Shown here piece by piece: positions 36,011 to 44,529 of a stretch of DNA of 50,872 nucleotides. This DNA is from Candidatus Poribacteria bacterium. GTDB lineage: Bacteria > Poribacteria > WGA-4E > WGA-3G. The stretch covers positions 1 to 50,872 of the forward strand of contig JAJEAG010000032.1 of assembly GCA_022824265.1 (NCBI GenBank). Direction: 5' to 3'. The notes below the pieces were generated by a model that was given only the letters and a program-made list of their open reading frames with translations, ran no database searches and was not told where the DNA came from. Both the position numbers and the translations under genes were made by a program. Within the stretch, counting starts at the first letter, position 1, and each line of letters starts with the position of its first letter.

Positions 36011-36314
36011 TGAATGTTTACCGAAAAAATTGAAACATGAGTTAAAAAACCATCATGTTATTACAGTACAAGAAAAAGGTTGGAACGGTAAAACAAATGG
36101 AGAATTACTCAATATAGCTGAAAAGGAATTTGATGTTTGGTTAACTTCTGATCAGAATATAGAATCCCAACAAAATCTCAATAGGTTTAATATTGCTGTC
36201 GTTGTACTTGTGGCACATCGCAATTCGTTAGAATCATTACAACCATTAATCCCTGAATTACTTGAAGTTCTACAAATGATACAACCTAAACAAATTATAT
36301 ACATTAACTCATAG
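35994..36314 (+). CDS. DUF5615 PIN-like protein (candidate toxin)
   Basis: A 106-residue protein of the DUF5615/Mut7-C PIN-like family. MRILIDECLPKKL carries the N-terminal acid pair (D, E), and LTSDQN the central Asp typical of PIN nuclease cores. The ATG at 35994 is chosen because it gives this start and overlaps the DUF433 gene by 17 bases in another frame, which suggests translational coupling. The pair is a candidate type II toxin-antitoxin module. RNase activity is inferred from the fold and not seen. Some DUF433/DUF5615 pairs may have other roles. Confidence 0.8.
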   Translation: MRILIDECLPKKLKHELKNHHVITVQEKGWNGKTNGELLNIAEKEFDVWLTSDQNIESQQNLNRFNIAVVVLVAHRNSLESLQPLIPELLEVLQMIQPKQIIYINS

Positions 36315-36448
36315 TATGAAACATGACTATAAGGAGTAAACTAACTCATCACATTGATTTTGTTTGTTCAGTGGAATAGCATAGTATTTTATTTTATCCT
36401 AAAAACAATTGATAAAACCTTCTAATCAAAAGAATGATAAATAGCAAA

Positions 36449-37720
36449 CTACCATTTTCCGTGCACAGGATTTTCCTTTGCTTTTTCATATAGGTCCGAC
36501 CATTCCTTTGACCCATCATCATAGGTCAATTCAAGACGCGCGCCTTCAACGTAAGCCTCACCATTTCCAGCATTGAAATAACTCAATCCGTCACCCACCA
36601 TGTGGATACAACTTCCATCAGGATAGACAACCGTCTTTATTAATCGCGGGTGAGAATGAATGGTATATCCATCTTCATCTATTTCGTCAGAAGGAACACA
36701 ATACTTCTCTATCGCCGCTTCATTGACTTCCACACCTAATCCAGGTTCATCAGGTACAGCGTGACAACCATCTTTAACTTGTACTGGATTGGTGAGTAGA
36801 TGATCACTATAAAGATTAAGGCACGTGATTGCTGGCCACGTTGCATGCGTAAGCACGCTCCCAAGATGTGCTGCCCACGTCGTTGTCAATCCGTTTCCGA
36901 CAATCTGTAACCAAAACGGCATATCGGCAGCTGCACTGAGGTATCCATCATACATTGTCCGAGATTTGCCACCCCCAATTACAAAACCGTCACACACATG
37001 TTCGCGTATACAGGTTGTATAGGGTGGTGATCCAAAGTGCATTGCAATTTGGCAATCAATGTTTTCAACTATTTCTTTATTACCCTCTACATCTCCCTGT
37101 GGAATAGGCGATTCAAAAATGGCAACATTTGGATGTGCGTCAAGTTTTTGTAAAATCGGTATTGCCGTCTCAGCATCACGTAGTGAACTGTTCGGATCTA
37201 AGTCAAGTTTGAAGTCAGCAGGAACAACTTCTGCTATAGCCTCTACTTGTTTGACAATATCCCACCAAGGGCGCGGTTTATTTTTGAAGCTTGTATATCC
37301 ATTTTCAACAGCATCAGCGGCTTCAGCAGCCCAATTCTCAGGCGAGGAATCGATGCTCCACCATGAGATTGGTACTTCTTCACGGCACTGTGTACCTAAT
37401 AGTCTATATACAGGCACCTCCAAGATTTTTCCAACAACATCAAAAAGTGCCATCTGTAATCCCGCACCGAGTGAGTCGTCATTCATATATAGAGCTGGAC
37501 TTTGTCCAAGAACTCTTTCTATGCTTCCTTCACTCACACGACTATAGGTATAATGGATAACGGTTTCACCCCATCCGATATGACCGGTATCTGTAGTCAC
37601 CTTGCACAGTTCAAGGAGTGACCAGTTGTAAACAGTTGAGACGCTCGTAGTAGTTATTTCTTGCTGTCGCGGTGTAAAAGGGACATCAACTAAGATTCGT
37701 TCAATATTTGTGACTTTCAT
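36449..37720 (-). CDS. Enolase-superfamily (MR/MLE) protein with an altered metal site
   Basis: A 423-residue enolase-superfamily protein. N-terminal capping part GWGETVIHYTYSR. In the barrel, K146 lies in TSFKNKP, the first ligand strand is FKLDLDPNSS (D173/D175) and the second IFESPIPQGD (E203). The third metal strand is IAMHFGSPP, with His 228 where Glu/Asp/Asn is normal (as in VPIAVGEQ of the gene at 29524). ATG 37720 has GAGGAG seven bases upstream; a TTG at 37735 is not preferred. A sugar-acid dehydratase/racemase-like role is likely, but the altered site leaves the chemistry open. Confidence 0.82.
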   Translation of the reverse strand: MKVTNIERILVDVPFTPRQQEITTTSVSTVYNWSLLELCKVTTDTGHIGWGETVIHYTYSRVSEGSIERVLGQSPALYMNDDSLGAGLQMALFDVVGKILEVPVYRLLGTQCREEVPISWWSIDSSPENWAAEAADAVENGYTSFKNKPRPWWDIVKQVEAIAEVVPADFKLDLDPNSSLRDAETAIPILQKLDAHPNVAIFESPIPQGDVEGNKEIVENIDCQIAMHFGSPPYTTCIREHVCDGFVIGGGKSRTMYDGYLSAAADMPFWLQIVGNGLTTTWAAHLGSVLTHATWPAITCLNLYSDHLLTNPVQVKDGCHAVPDEPGLGVEVNEAAIEKYCVPSDEIDEDGYTIHSHPRLIKTVVYPDGSCIHMVGDGLSYFNAGNGEAYVEGARLELTYDDGSKEWSDLYEKAKENPVHGKW

Positions 37721-37900
37721 AGACAATCTCCTCAATTAGATTCATTTGTTTGAGTGGATTGATGAGTATATAGTGAACTGACTTTAACAAAGTTCTAAAG
37801 ACATGTCAAGATTAAGTTGTATCAAAGCAGAGCCATTCAGTTTTCCAAATAATACGATTTTCAATATTAAGCCTTCCTTTGTAGGAGTGTAGGAGCGACC

Positions 37901-37956
37901 TCTTATCCTGTAAAACTTGGTTCAGACTACATCGTAGGGGCGGGGTCTCCCCATCC
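37901..37956 (+). repeat. Interspersed repeat fragment in 37721-38127 gap
   Basis: TCTTATCCTGTAAAACTTGG and GTTCAGAC (37901-37926) match the terminal motif of the 150 bp MITE-like element. CGTAGGGGCGGGGTCTCCCC (37933-37952) matches the GC-rich palindrome family, with GGGGCG and CTCCCC as imperfect arms. The 407 bp gap between the enolase-like gene and the sigma-propeller gene holds no other recognisable feature. Confidence 0.55.
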
Positions 37957-38127
37957 ATTCTTACAAATTAAAATAACTGTCACAGTGCAAAGAATTCACC
38001 ATACAAATGAATTGTGAGATACGATACAGAAAGACTCTTGATCTGCATACATGGGTACACAGAAATAGGCACGGGATTAATCCGCACCTATAACATGAAC
38101 CGTGATTAAGTTGATGTAATTTGGCGA

Positions 38128-41100
38128 CTATTTGTCAGGACGATTGAATCGAAGCACTCCGTTTTGTCTTGTACCGATATAGAATGTATCATCGTCAATA
38201 GCAAAGGAGTCTGCCGTATGTGGTAATTTTGGAACAATCTGTTTCCATGTGTTAGTTTGGTTATCTACTTGATAGATACCACTATTATTCACGCCGTAAG
38301 CAGTTGCGTCATCAACAGCCATCCAGTCTATGATCAGTATTTCATCATCATCACCGTTGATGGCATGCCAAGTTTCTCCATCACTTGAACTCATAACCCC
38401 CATATTCGTCGAGACGTAAACAGTTGAATCTGCGAACATAATCTCTTTGAATAATCCCGGAAATACAAGGTTTTCGGTTACATCAGTCCAAGTGTCTCCA
38501 CTATCTACAGATAAGAAGAGATCTCCGCCCCGTTTACCGGCATAAACTGTTTTACCAGATACAGCAAGTGTGAAACCCTTTCTTGCACTGATTGGTGAGT
38601 TTTCATCCTGGTCTTCCAAACCTGTGTCGTACCATGCTGTTTCACCAAAACGCCATCTGAAAAGTTTATGTCTGTATTCCATGAAAACGGTATCATCAGC
38701 AATCGTAAATGTTCCATTCGTCCTCAATTCCTCAGAAATACGTTCTTGTGCTGCATTCCACTGGTTCATCATTTTACCAATCTCGTCATTCCTCTGCTTC
38801 ATCCCTTTGTCTGCATCAACCTTGTTCTTGAATACACCTATACGGTCTAACGCCTGCCTATGTTTTTTCTCCCATTCCGTGTGTAGAGTGGCTGTATCAA
38901 ATTCTGGGACACCTTCAACAGGTAGGAACACTTTGTCATCATCAGAGAGACGAGAAAACTTGATACCATCAAGATCACTATTGCTTGCATATAGCATACC
39001 ATCTGTTGACGCAACTTTCGTCTGGATTCCTATAAAATTAACATGGTCCTTAACCTTAATTAAACCTACGGATTCCCATGTTTCTCCACCGTCTACAGAT
39101 TTGAGCATTTCTTCACGGGTTAGCGCGTAGAGAACGTTATTTACCACAATCAGATTAGGAACGTGGGAATTCACTATTCCATTCATAAATGGATGCCATG
39201 TGACACCTGAATCTGATGAACGTTTTATTCCACCGCGACCAAGACCGTATAAAGTGTTTTCGTCTAACGCTATGGCAGGAAAAATGCTGAACCTTCTTTG
39301 TTCCCATTCTGGAAAAATCCATGTTTTACCACCGTCTTTTGAGTGTAAACCGTAACCAGACAATATCAGTGTATCTCCGACTGTAACCACCTCAGAAGTT
39401 AATCCTAATGAATGATTACGTTTTTTCGGTGTAATATCTCTCCAGGAATCACCGAGGTCTGACGAAGAGAATACCGATGCGTGAGGAAGTATTACCTTCT
39501 GTTGTCTTGGACTAACGGTTGTTCCAACATAAATCTTATCTTGACCAACTGCTAATGATTTGATACCGTGTGATGTTGGCACAGGTAATTTTTCCCAGAC
39601 ATCGGTAAATCGGAAAAGTCCCATACTTGTTCCAATAAACAGGTTGTTGTCAAGAGCAAGTGCATCCCAGATTCGGAAAGCAAGTTGGTTATGGGCAAGT
39701 ACATCCAAAGGACCGACAATGGGCTGAGAATTGGGATTGTCTACAGCATCGCGATTCGGACGGATCTTGGGATTGACCATCCCTGGGACATCACCCTGTA
39801 TATCACGCAAGGTATCTCCTATAAATTCCCACACATTACCACCATCCTCAAAACGAAGTCGAAAGACATCTGTTTTAAGGACGAGGTACATTGCCGTATC
39901 TGTCGTAACTAATGCAACTGCACCTCCTAACGGACGTACACCGAGACTATCCCATGTCATACCGTTATCATTTGAGGCTATAAGTTCATTTGTAGTGAGA
40001 AGATATAACGTGTCATCGTGTTTAGCCATGGTCCCCTCAAATTCCTGATAGGGAGGGCTGATACCAACATGCATCCAACCATCTGCTTTTTCTGTGAGTT
40101 TGTATAATCCTGTTTTCGTAATTGCGTATAGTGATTGGTCAGACGCAAGATAGAGTTTGGCACTTATAACACCACCCGGTCCCTTTGTTTGAATCCATTG
40201 TGATTTGGCTGCAGGAAGGTCAGTCTCGTCTGCTTGTGCCGCTGCAATGAGAAATGATTCACCTTGAAATCCAATTTCACTGTTTTTTCCATTTGTATTG
40301 ACTATTCCAATTTTGGTCAGAGGATCGGATTTATGCTCAAACTCTCGGACAACTGGTGCATCTACAAGTTCTATTGTCATTTCTGAAGTTGAATGTAAAT
40401 TATATGGCTGCTGGAAACGCGATAATGCACGAGGTCCCATCCCCAACAACATGATAACCAAAATAACTGATGAGAATGAGAGACCCCACGGTATCCAAGG
40501 TTTGTGAACGGAAGGAGATGTGGGTTTAATACGGGCGATTTCATCCATGATGTTTTCTGTTATGGTAGGTTTCAACTGGAAGATGTCTGACACATCGTTA
40601 AGTAGGTGTTCATGTTTCTCTAATCGTTTACGTGCACGATATAGTCGACTCTTAATCGTATTCCCCGATACTCCCAAGAATTCACTTATCTTTTCACATG
40701 GCATTTCAGCTAAGTAGTGCAGTATTACGACAGTCCGCTCACTCTCAGGCAATTTCTGGAGTAACTGTTTAACAATTCCACGCTGGTTTTCAACAGTGTT
40801 TGCTTCAGTTCGTTCCGCTTCATATTGTAGATAGCAGTATTCCTCTATTTCAACCGTGGACATATCGCACAGTGAGGTAATCGGTTGTTTGTTCTTTCGG
40901 ATCCATGCAATGCAGTGTCTCGTCGCGACGACGTATAACCATCCCGGAAAATGATATGGAGGTTTCAGACTCATTAACTTCTTATATACTTTCAGGAATA
41001 TATCTTGTGTGATTTCCTCTGCAATATGGAAATCACCAATTTTCCGCCAGACCAAAGCATGAACCTGTTTTTGGTATCTTTTTACCAACACAGAAAACGC

Positions 41101-41154
41101 ATTTTGGTCCCCTTCTAAAGTGTCTTGTATTAGGCTAATGTCACTTCTCTCCAT
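38128..41154 (-). CDS. ECF sigma factor fused to a membrane-tethered beta-propeller sensor
   Basis: A 1008-residue chimera. Residues about 8-90 are a sigma region 2 (FSVLVKRYQKQVHALV, EEITQDIFLKVYKKL, FPGWLYVVATRHCIAWIRK). About 125-180 are region 4 with the helix-turn-helix LAEMPCEKISEFLGVSGNTIKSRLYRARKRL. A linker leads to one transmembrane segment at about 219-241 (WIPWGLSFSSVILVIMLLG). The remaining ~750 residues form an external propeller-like domain with seven Asp-box motifs (SxDxGxTW) near residues 396, 569, 607, 650, 688, 884 and 924. A coiled-coil-like insert covers about 755-808. No separate anti-sigma gene is adjacent. The likely logic is direct transmembrane sensing, with the sigma domain released or repositioned on signal. 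Fusions of ECF sigma factors to membrane and repeat domains are known in planctomycetes; this combination appears unusual. Confidence 0.9.
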   Translation of the reverse strand: MERSDISLIQDTLEGDQNAFSVLVKRYQKQVHALVWRKIGDFHIAEEITQDIFLKVYKKLMSLKPPYHFPGWLYVVATRHCIAWIRKNKQPITSLCDMSTVEIEEYCYLQYEAERTEANTVENQRGIVKQLLQKLPESERTVVILHYLAEMPCEKISEFLGVSGNTIKSRLYRARKRLEKHEHLLNDVSDIFQLKPTITENIMDEIARIKPTSPSVHKPWIPWGLSFSSVILVIMLLGMGPRALSRFQQPYNLHSTSEMTIELVDAPVVREFEHKSDPLTKIGIVNTNGKNSEIGFQGESFLIAAAQADETDLPAAKSQWIQTKGPGGVISAKLYLASDQSLYAITKTGLYKLTEKADGWMHVGISPPYQEFEGTMAKHDDTLYLLTTNELIASNDNGMTWDSLGVRPLGGAVALVTTDTAMYLVLKTDVFRLRFEDGGNVWEFIGDTLRDIQGDVPGMVNPKIRPNRDAVDNPNSQPIVGPLDVLAHNQLAFRIWDALALDNNLFIGTSMGLFRFTDVWEKLPVPTSHGIKSLAVGQDKIYVGTTVSPRQQKVILPHASVFSSSDLGDSWRDITPKKRNHSLGLTSEVVTVGDTLILSGYGLHSKDGGKTWIFPEWEQRRFSIFPAIALDENTLYGLGRGGIKRSSDSGVTWHPFMNGIVNSHVPNLIVVNNVLYALTREEMLKSVDGGETWESVGLIKVKDHVNFIGIQTKVASTDGMLYASNSDLDGIKFSRLSDDDKVFLPVEGVPEFDTATLHTEWEKKHRQALDRIGVFKNKVDADKGMKQRNDEIGKMMNQWNAAQERISEELRTNGTFTIADDTVFMEYRHKLFRWRFGETAWYDTGLEDQDENSPISARKGFTLAVSGKTVYAGKRGGDLFLSVDSGDTWTDVTENLVFPGLFKEIMFADSTVYVSTNMGVMSSSDGETWHAINGDDDEILIIDWMAVDDATAYGVNNSGIYQVDNQTNTWKQIVPKLPHTADSFAIDDDTFYIGTRQNGVLRFNRPDK

Positions 41155-41378
41155 GACTCTCCTCCCAATATAGTGCTTTTACAAGTTAATAACGCGTTTG
41201 TGAGACTTAAAGGTTGCATAAAATACATTATCAAGTCCGACAAGTATTATTTTTATTATTACATAAAGGAATAAGACAAGACTTCTGTCAATTTGGTAGA
41301 ATAAACGAACGTAATGTGTTTATGTGAGGAAATGCGATTTATATGATAGAATCAGATGCAATAAATATATTGATTGAT

Positions 41379-41392
41379 GTGGAATATTCCAC
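41379..41392. promoter_or_regulatory. Perfect 14 bp palindrome, possible operator
   Basis: GTGGAATATTCCAC is an exact palindrome in the 458 bp gap between the sigma-propeller gene start (41154, minus) and the end of the cytochrome-like gene (41613). It lies about 225 bp upstream of the sigma start. It could be a regulator-binding site, but no second copy was noticed in the window. Confidence 0.3.
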
Positions 41393-41471
41393 GGAAAAGG
41401 TTGGTAGGTATTTTTCTATGTGGTGAACGACAGTTTTATGAGAACTATTTTGATTGAAGGTAATGTTCACA

Positions 41472-41500
41472 GAAAGGGAGCGCATCGAACGCACCCTTTC
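41472..41500. terminator. Weak hairpin downstream of cytochrome-like gene
   Basis: GAAAGGG/CCCTTTC plus GCG/CGC, one mismatch and a loop CATCGAA, form a hairpin at 41472-41500. It lies just past the end of the minus-strand gene at 41613. There is no T-tract on the minus strand, so a Rho-independent terminator is doubtful. Confidence 0.3.
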
Positions 41501-41612
41501 AACATTTGACATTCTCTTATTTACAACATAGATTTGAAATAAAGTTTATAGCAGTCCTAACAATATTCTGATTTGACATAAGAGGACAAAAATGTTATGT
41601 TGTATCAAAGTA

Positions 41613-42110
41613 TTAGTTGTTTTCTGCACCCTCATTGATCCAATCAATGAATAGTTGAATTTGGTCTGCATTTAGAGGTGGACCGAGAGGAGGCATTCCA
41701 CCACCATCAATCCGTTTTACTACAAGACTTTCTTCACCATCTTCAGCAACGAAAGCAGCACCACTATTACCACCATTCTTGAAGTTGTCATAGGAAGTGA
41801 GGTTTAGTCCGCCTGAGGCAGCAGCATCGTGACATCCACCAAGTGCACATGTCTGTTCAAGAACGGGATTAATGTCATCCTTAAATGATACCATAGGAGC
41901 AGGTGGTGGTTCTGGATCTGTAGGTGGTTCCACTGGATCAGGTGTTACAGGGTCTGGATCAGTCGTATTATCTCCATTTCCCGTGACCATTTCCGTAGGA
42001 GAATCTCCTTCGTCCCCACAACCGGTTATGAAACCAGCAGTGAGTATAAAACAGACAGTAAATATTAAAAGAAAAACTGAGGAAAAACTATTTAATTTTA
42101 AACGCATCAA
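41613..42110 (-). CDS. Cytochrome c-like lipoprotein with CX4CH site
   Basis: A 165-residue lipoprotein (signal and lipobox ITGC, Cys31) with an acidic Pro/Thr linker (about 40-75). A C-terminal domain (about 78-165) is shaped like the planctomycete-type c-cytochromes: INPVLEQTC, GGLNLTSYDNF, GGMPPLGPPL and a terminal LFIDWINEGA. The heme site is C88-ALGG-C93-H94, a CX4CH with four residues between the cysteines where two is usual. Met139 (GGMPP) is the likely sixth ligand. It may attach heme c atypically or be a degenerate fold. The function is presumably electron transfer or redox sensing at the envelope. Confidence 0.7.
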   Translation of the reverse strand: MMRLKLNSFSSVFLLIFTVCFILTAGFITGCGDEGDSPTEMVTGNGDNTTDPDPVTPDPVEPPTDPEPPPAPMVSFKDDINPVLEQTCALGGCHDAAASGGLNLTSYDNFKNGGNSGAAFVAEDGEESLVVKRIDGGGMPPLGPPLNADQIQLFIDWINEGAENN

Positions 42111-42178
42111 ATTTTACTCCTTCAAAAGTAAGGTATTATATTCCTATTTAGCATACCAACAATTGGAGAATATGTCAA

Positions 42179-43123
42179 ATGAAAATATTGATTAACTCGG
42201 ATATAACCACAGAGCAACAGCAACAGATACAAGCCGTTTCTGACACAATTGAGATTGTAAATCCTCAAAATTCAGATGACGCGCTGCACGAAATTGTAGA
42301 TACAGACATAGTATTTGGCGGATTTAACCGAAAGCTTTTTGAACACGCCAAACAACTTAAGTGGGTGCAGGTATGGGCTGCGGGAGTTGATGGCATACTA
42401 TTTCCTGAATTTGTAGAGAGCAATGTTATTTTAACGAGTGCGAAAGGATTTGTTGGAACACATCTTGCAGATCAAGCATGGGCATTAATTCTCGGTATAA
42501 TTCGAGGCGTTGGTCGTTCAGCACGAGAACGGACTTGGGACAACAAGATGTCTATCCGATCAGCAGCATGGGAACTTGGAGAACGAACACTTGGAATTGT
42601 CGGTTTGGGTGGAACAGGAATTGAAGTTGCACGGCGAGCACAAGGGTTTGAAATGCGTGTTATTGCTGTTGATCCTGAACCAATTGAAGCACCAACTTTT
42701 GTTCATGAAGTCTGGAAGATGGATAGATTCCATGATTTACTTGCAGAGTCTGATATTATGTGTATTTGTGCCCCGTTGACTCCAGAAACAGAGTGTATGT
42801 TTGATGATACTGCGTTCGAAAAAATGCAGTCCCATGCCTTGCTTATCAATGTCACACGGGGAAAAATAGTTGATGGACCGGCACTAATCCGCGCATTAGA
42901 TAAAGGACTCATCGGCGGTGCAGGATTAGATGTTACACCTGAAGAACCATTACCAGCAGATAATCCGTTATGGAACATGTCGAATGTAATTATTACACCA
43001 CACGTTGCTGGCGGATCACCTATTAGAATGGATAGAACGGTCGCTCTATTCTGTGATAATCTGGAACGGTTTCTCGTTGGAAAACCATTGTTAAGCGTGA
43101 TTGATAAAAGAAAGGGATATTAG
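42179..43123 (+). CDS. D-2-hydroxyacid dehydrogenase family protein
   Basis: A 314-residue NAD-dependent D-2-hydroxyacid dehydrogenase. The NAD motif is GIVGLGGTGIEVARR. The catalytic Arg lies in INVTRGKIVDGPALI, the Glu in LDVTPEEPLPADNPLW and the His in ITPHVAGGS. Related enzymes reduce or oxidise hydroxypyruvate, glyoxylate, D-lactate, phosphoglycerate and others. GGAG lies before the ATG. It is divergent from the cytochrome-like gene and separated from the next gene by a repeat-filled 392 bp gap. Confidence 0.88.
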   Translation: MKILINSDITTEQQQQIQAVSDTIEIVNPQNSDDALHEIVDTDIVFGGFNRKLFEHAKQLKWVQVWAAGVDGILFPEFVESNVILTSAKGFVGTHLADQAWALILGIIRGVGRSARERTWDNKMSIRSAAWELGERTLGIVGLGGTGIEVARRAQGFEMRVIAVDPEPIEAPTFVHEVWKMDRFHDLLAESDIMCICAPLTPETECMFDDTAFEKMQSHALLINVTRGKIVDGPALIRALDKGLIGGAGLDVTPEEPLPADNPLWNMSNVIITPHVAGGSPIRMDRTVALFCDNLERFLVGKPLLSVIDKRKGY

Positions 43124-43220
43124 GTTTGGAATCAACATCAATTCAAGATGCGAAATTAACGTGAGTTTGATAATAGATATATGAGCTTCATTTTCCATAA
43201 AATGTTATTCTCATAAGTTG

Positions 43221-43348
43221 GGTAGGTGCGGTTTCCTAACCGTACCATAAGCATCAATTTTAGGAGGAGATACGTTTGTAGTCGCGCAATTCATTGCGTC
43301 TCGGACATTCCGTAGGGGCGAGGTCGCCTCGCCCGCATGCTCACATAC
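43221..43348 (+). repeat. Composite interspersed repeat in 43124-43515 gap
   Basis: First a GGTAGGTGCGGTTTCCTAAC unit (43221-43246), then a block at 43262-43348 with AGTCGCGCAATTCATTGCG and the perfect hairpin GGCGAGG-TCG-CCTCGCC. The second block matches the minus-oriented copy at 13394-13480 over the full 87 bp. The gap shows no coding sequence. Such palindromes may act at the RNA level or be inert REP-like repeats. Confidence 0.7.
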
Positions 43349-43515
43349 AGTCTTAAAGCCCAGAGGGCGATAAGTGTATAGTACTTGATCCTGCTAATAA
43401 CAAGCCCCGACAAATGCCAGATGCGCAATTATTGTACCAATACAAAACAGAACATACTCAATTTTTTGGTCAGTATCAGAGATAACTACAAGGCAAGTAT
43501 CTATTAATACTATTT

Positions 43516-44526
43516 TCAATCCGCATCTGCAATCTTTACAAGTTGTTTACCGATGTTACCGCCTTTAAGCATGCTAATAAATGCAGATGGTGCATTTTCA
43601 ATACCACCCTCAGCAATTGTCTCTCTGTATTTCAATTTTCCTTGTTGAACCCATTCTGCCATTTGGATAAGAGCATCTGCATATCTATCAGAAAAATCAG
43701 AGGCCAAGAAACCCTCTATCCTCGCACGTTTTGTTATCATATGCCAAAGGAAACGAGGTCCAGTCTCAGGATTTTCCAAGTTATATTGTGAAATCTGTCC
43801 ACATATAACAACACGTCCCTTCAAACGTAAATTCGGGAAAACTGCATCAGTGATGCTTCCACCAACGTTGTCAAAATATACATCTATTCCGTCAGGGAAC
43901 AGTTCTGATAACTTAGCATAATAGTCTGTCACGTTTTTATAGTTGAATGCCGCATCAAACCCAAGTTCGTCAAGAATGTACGCTATCTTTTCATCAGTCC
44001 CTGCAGATCCTACAACTCTACATCCTTTAATCTTTGCTATCTGACCAACGACTGAACCGACAGCACCTGCAGCACCAGAGACAAACACTGACTCACCTTT
44101 TTGTAGCTTTCCTACTTCAAGAAGACCGAAGTATGCTGTTAACCCCGGCATTCCAAGTATACCAACACCTGTTGAAATAGGGGCAATGGACGGATCTATT
44201 TTCCGTAATCCGTCTCCACCTGAAACACCGTATTCCTGCCAACCGATATGTGCGTTGACAATATCTCCGACCTGAAATTCGGAATGTCTTGATTCAACAA
44301 CCTGTGCGACAACTCCACCAACCATTACTTCGTTGAATTCAACATTGGCAGCATAAGAACGGACTTGATTCATCCTGCCACGCATATACGGGTCAACTGA
44401 TAGGTAGATAGTTTTTAATAGAACTTGACCATCTTCAGGTGTTGGAATGGGAGTTTCTATCAACTTGAAATCTGTTTCTTTTGGGTAACCAACTGGTCTG
44501 GCAGCTAAAGTTATTTGACGATTCAT
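43516..44526 (-). CDS. NADP-dependent zinc-independent MDR oxidoreductase
   Basis: A 336-residue medium-chain dehydrogenase/reductase of the zinc-free leukotriene B4 dehydrogenase/CurA type. Signatures are YLSVDPYMRGRMNQVRSY, the Rossmann motif VSGAAGAVGSVVGQIAK, AGTDEKIAYILDELGFDAAFNYK and VYFDNVGGSITDAV, together with YGLLEVG-like LTAYFGLLEVG. Family members reduce activated double bonds (enones) with NADPH. It follows a PhyH gene by three bases on the same strand, so the two are probably cotranscribed. Confidence 0.9.
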   Translation of the reverse strand: MNRQITLAARPVGYPKETDFKLIETPIPTPEDGQVLLKTIYLSVDPYMRGRMNQVRSYAANVEFNEVMVGGVVAQVVESRHSEFQVGDIVNAHIGWQEYGVSGGDGLRKIDPSIAPISTGVGILGMPGLTAYFGLLEVGKLQKGESVFVSGAAGAVGSVVGQIAKIKGCRVVGSAGTDEKIAYILDELGFDAAFNYKNVTDYYAKLSELFPDGIDVYFDNVGGSITDAVFPNLRLKGRVVICGQISQYNLENPETGPRFLWHMITKRARIEGFLASDFSDRYADALIQMAEWVQQGKLKYRETIAEGGIENAPSAFISMLKGGNIGKQLVKIADAD

Positions 44527-44529
44527 AAA

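Noticed and set aside
36822-37560. Long plus-strand frames opposite the second enolase-like gene
   Set aside because: They are antisense shadows of a conserved protein with no start signals.
38570-39130. 186-residue plus-strand frame opposite the sigma-propeller gene
   Set aside because: It lies entirely antisense to the propeller coding region and shows no family motif.
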